Assembly (NCBI GenBank): GCA_010024485.1
Contig: RGGX01000006.1
Coordinates: forward strand, 1 to 22,590
Origin: Actinomycetota bacterium
GTDB lineage: Bacteria; Actinomycetota; Acidimicrobiia; Acidimicrobiales; Ilumatobacteraceae
DNA length: 22,590 nucleotides
Reading direction: 5' to 3'
Position 1 is the first letter of the stretch, and every line of letters starts with the position of its first letter. The translations under genes were made by a program, and so were the position numbers. Shown here one piece after another: positions 20,812 through 22,590 of this stretch. The notes below the pieces were generated by a model. That model had not been told where the DNA came from and searched no databases. It saw only the letters and a list, made by a program, of their open reading frames with translations.

Positions 20812-22590
20812 CGCACGACGACGCACGAGCGAGTTCCGCCGGCTCCGCCGACGCCGCCACCGTCGCCTCGTACCTCGCCGGCGATCGGTCCGCGCTCGCC
20901 ACCATCTGGGATCGCTACGGCGACACGCTCTACGACACGGCTGCGGCGATGACCGGCAACCGCGAGGACGCCGCGGACATGGTCCAGGACGTCTTCGTGC
21001 TGGCCGCCGAGAAACTCGACCAACTCCGCGATCCGACGCGTCTCAAGCCCTGGCTCTTCGCCATCCTCCGCAACGAGGTGTACCGGCGTTCGCGGCGACG
21101 GTCGAAGTCGGTGGTCACCGACTTCTCCGAGGCGGGTGGTGAGGTGATGCTCCCACCAACCCCTTCGGAGACCGACTCGGTCGAGGACGCCGCCGAGTTC
21201 GAGGACCTCGCCGAACTGCTGCGCGGGGCGGCCCGGGGCCTCGACTCGCGGGACCAGCTCGTTCTCGAGCTCACCATGCGCCAGGACCTGTCCGGGAACG
21301 ACCTCGCCGACGCGCTCGGAGTGACCCCCCAGCAGAGTTACGGCCTCGTCCACCGGATGCGCGAGCGGACCGAGCGAAGCCTCGGCGCCTACTGCGTGGC
21401 GCGGCGTGGCCGCAAGGAGTGCGAGGAACTCGCCTCGATCCTGTCCGACTGGGACGGCGAGTTCTCCGTCCTCGTCCGCAAACGGGTCGCGCGTCACGTC
21501 GACTCCTGCTCGACGCTCTCGTCATCGCAGGGCCGCCTGCGCCTCAACGGCGCCGGCTTCCCGAAGGGCCTCTCCATCGTGCAGCGGCTGGGCGCCGCGA
21601 CCATCGCCGGCGTCGCCGCATCCGCGCTCATCATCGTCGGTGGCGTGACGGTCATCGGGATCGACGACGGACCGCCCGAGCTCCCACCGCTGATCGCGGC
21701 GGAGGAGCCCGATGGCACCGAGCCACCGGTCGTCCTCACCTCTGACACGACGACGACCGAGGCCCCCCAGGCGGTCGCCGACGCCCAGGGTGAGTCCGCG
21801 ACCACATCGACCACCACATCGACCACCGCGCCGGCCACACCGACGACCGAGTCGACCACGAGCACGACGGCCACGACAGCACCACCGACGACCGTTCCGG
21901 TGACCTCCCCCCCAGCCACGACTCCTCCGGTGACAGCGGCGCCGACGACCACGGCGGCACCGACCACCACCGCCCCACCGACAACGACGACCACGGTCGT
22001 GAAGTCGGCCCCCACCCTGACGGTTCGTCAACTTCCGTGCGTCGACACCGGTGAGTCCACGTTCACCGACGTCACCGTCACCATCGACATCAACGAGAAC
22101 GACGGCGACACCGTGACCGTCCGCGGGACCTACACCTACTTCGACGGCGGATCCACGGCGACCCTGGTGCCGGTCTCCGGAGGCACGATCTCCGGCGACT
22201 CGATTCTCATCACCGGGAGCGGCACCGTCACGTTCACCCTCACGCTGAGCAACGACAACTACGACGACACGATCGAGGTCGCCGCCACCGCCACCGACTC
22301 CGAGGGAACCGACTACGACTGGATGACCTTCCTCACCGACCCCTGCGGAGTCACCCCGACCACCACGACGACCACCACGACGACGCTTCCCAACTCGCTG
22401 CCCACCGGAACACTGACCATCTCGTGCACGCCTCAGATGACGACGGCGGCGACGAACATCTCGGTCAGTATGAAACTGGTCGACGATGACAACGACGACG
22501 TCGTCGTCGACGGCCTCTGGTTCAGACGCGCGTCCATCAGCGATCCCGCGATCGTGACCGGTGATCTCACGCCGCAGTCGGGCGGCACGA
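20808..22590 (+). CDS. Membrane-anchored sigma-70-family (ECF-like) factor with extracellular C-terminal domains, partial
   Basis: 594 codons are visible and the frame runs off the right edge. Residues 27-100 form sigma region 2 (AADMVQDVFVLAAEKLDQLRD then KPWLFAILRNEVYRR). Residues 130-195 form sigma region 4 with the helix-turn-helix LSGNDLADALGVTPQQSYGLVHRMR. Residues 196-236 have the KECEELASIL, WDGEFSVLVRKRVARHVDSC pattern of the zinc-finger-like extension in some actinobacterial sigma factors; HxxxC (H230, C234) remains, but the last Cys is lost (CSTL). A membrane helix follows (261-285), then a Thr/Pro stalk (about 305-400), a beta-rich domain between two Cys residues, a ten-Thr linker near 517-528 and a second beta-rich domain. 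It probably joins surface sensing and transcription in one chain. Confidence 0.85.
   Translation, partial: MTHDDARASSAGSADAATVASYLAGDRSALATIWDRYGDTLYDTAAAMTGNREDAADMVQDVFVLAAEKLDQLRDPTRLKPWLFAILRNEVYRRSRRRSKSVVTDFSEAGGEVMLPPTPSETDSVEDAAEFEDLAELLRGAARGLDSRDQLVLELTMRQDLSGNDLADALGVTPQQSYGLVHRMRERTERSLGAYCVARRGRKECEELASILSDWDGEFSVLVRKRVARHVDSCSTLSSSQGRLRLNGAGFPKGLSIVQRLGAATIAGVAASALIIVGGVTVIGIDDGPPELPPLIAAEEPDGTEPPVVLTSDTTTTEAPQAVADAQGESATTSTTTSTTAPATPTTESTTSTTATTAPPTTVPVTSPPATTPPVTAAPTTTAAPTTTAPPTTTTTVVKSAPTLTVRQLPCVDTGESTFTDVTVTIDINENDGDTVTVRGTYTYFDGGSTATLVPVSGGTISGDSILITGSGTVTFTLTLSNDNYDDTIEVAATATDSEGTDYDWMTFLTDPCGVTPTTTTTTTTTLPNSLPTGTLTISCTPQMTTAATNISVSMKLVDDDNDDVVVDGLWFRRASISDPAIVTGDLTPQSGGT
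21740..22000 (+). repeat. Low-complexity Thr/Pro-coding tract
   Basis: ACC, ACG, ACA and CCG-type codons encode the stalk of the membrane-anchored sigma factor. The tract is repetitive at base level (repeated ACCACATCGACC and CACCGACCACC-like units) but irregular. It keeps one open frame throughout. Similar tracts occur in both sortase genes. Confidence 0.7.

Noticed and set aside
21740..22000. Repetitive tract considered as a CRISPR array
   Set aside because: Units are short, irregular and without unique spacers, and they encode one continuous Thr/Pro stalk.

Overview
The window is 22.6 kb of dense, high-G+C DNA. Gene gaps are short (longest about 160 bases), and many adjacent genes are joined by 4-base GTGA or ATGA stop/start overlaps. 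Gene content and style (class E sortases on Thr-rich stalks, an IdeR/DtxR-type regulator, HelD, a sigma factor with an actinobacterial C-terminal extension, DUF4328, no outer-membrane genes) point to an actinobacterium, most likely of the Acidimicrobiia. This placement is an inference from protein character, not from a marker gene. I saw no tRNA, rRNA, CRISPR array, transposase or integrase.

Layout. Bases 1 to about 200 encode a piece of an aldehyde dehydrogenase with clearly lower G+C. It is fused in frame to a minimal zinc metallopeptidase and looks like a chimeric join. A DUF4328 membrane protein and a SixA-like phosphatase follow on the plus strand. Bases 1776-8127 on the minus strand hold a complete System I cytochrome c maturation operon, ccmA-B-C-D-E-F-G-H plus a CcmI-like TPR protein. 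It includes a 50-residue CcmD, but its ccmC has an apparent out-of-frame internal deletion. Divergent from it is a class E sortase whose C-terminal membrane anchor has slipped into another frame.

Bases 9491-12327 carry an enoyl-CoA hydratase-like protein without either catalytic Glu, a small membrane protein, a TetR regulator, a DtxR-family regulator with an altered metal site, and a lipoprotein. A HelD-type RNA polymerase recycling ATPase lies on the minus strand. Then come hemE-hemH-hemY (late heme synthesis, probably by the coproporphyrin route), a second class E sortase coupled to an Lnt-like acyltransferase with Ser in place of the nucleophilic Cys, and D-aminoacyl-tRNA deacylase. The window ends inside a large membrane-anchored sigma factor: sigma-2 and sigma-4, a zinc-finger-like segment, one membrane helix, a Thr-rich stalk and beta-rich outer domains on one chain.

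Together the hem genes make the heme that the ccm genes attach to cytochrome c, and a DtxR-family metal sensor lies between the two groups. The sortases, Lnt, lipoprotein and sigma fusion form a cell-surface theme. The sigma fusion is the best candidate for an unusual system. Three apparent breaks (5' chimera, ccmC, first sortase) mean that assembly or sequencing error must be ruled out before biological conclusions are drawn from them.
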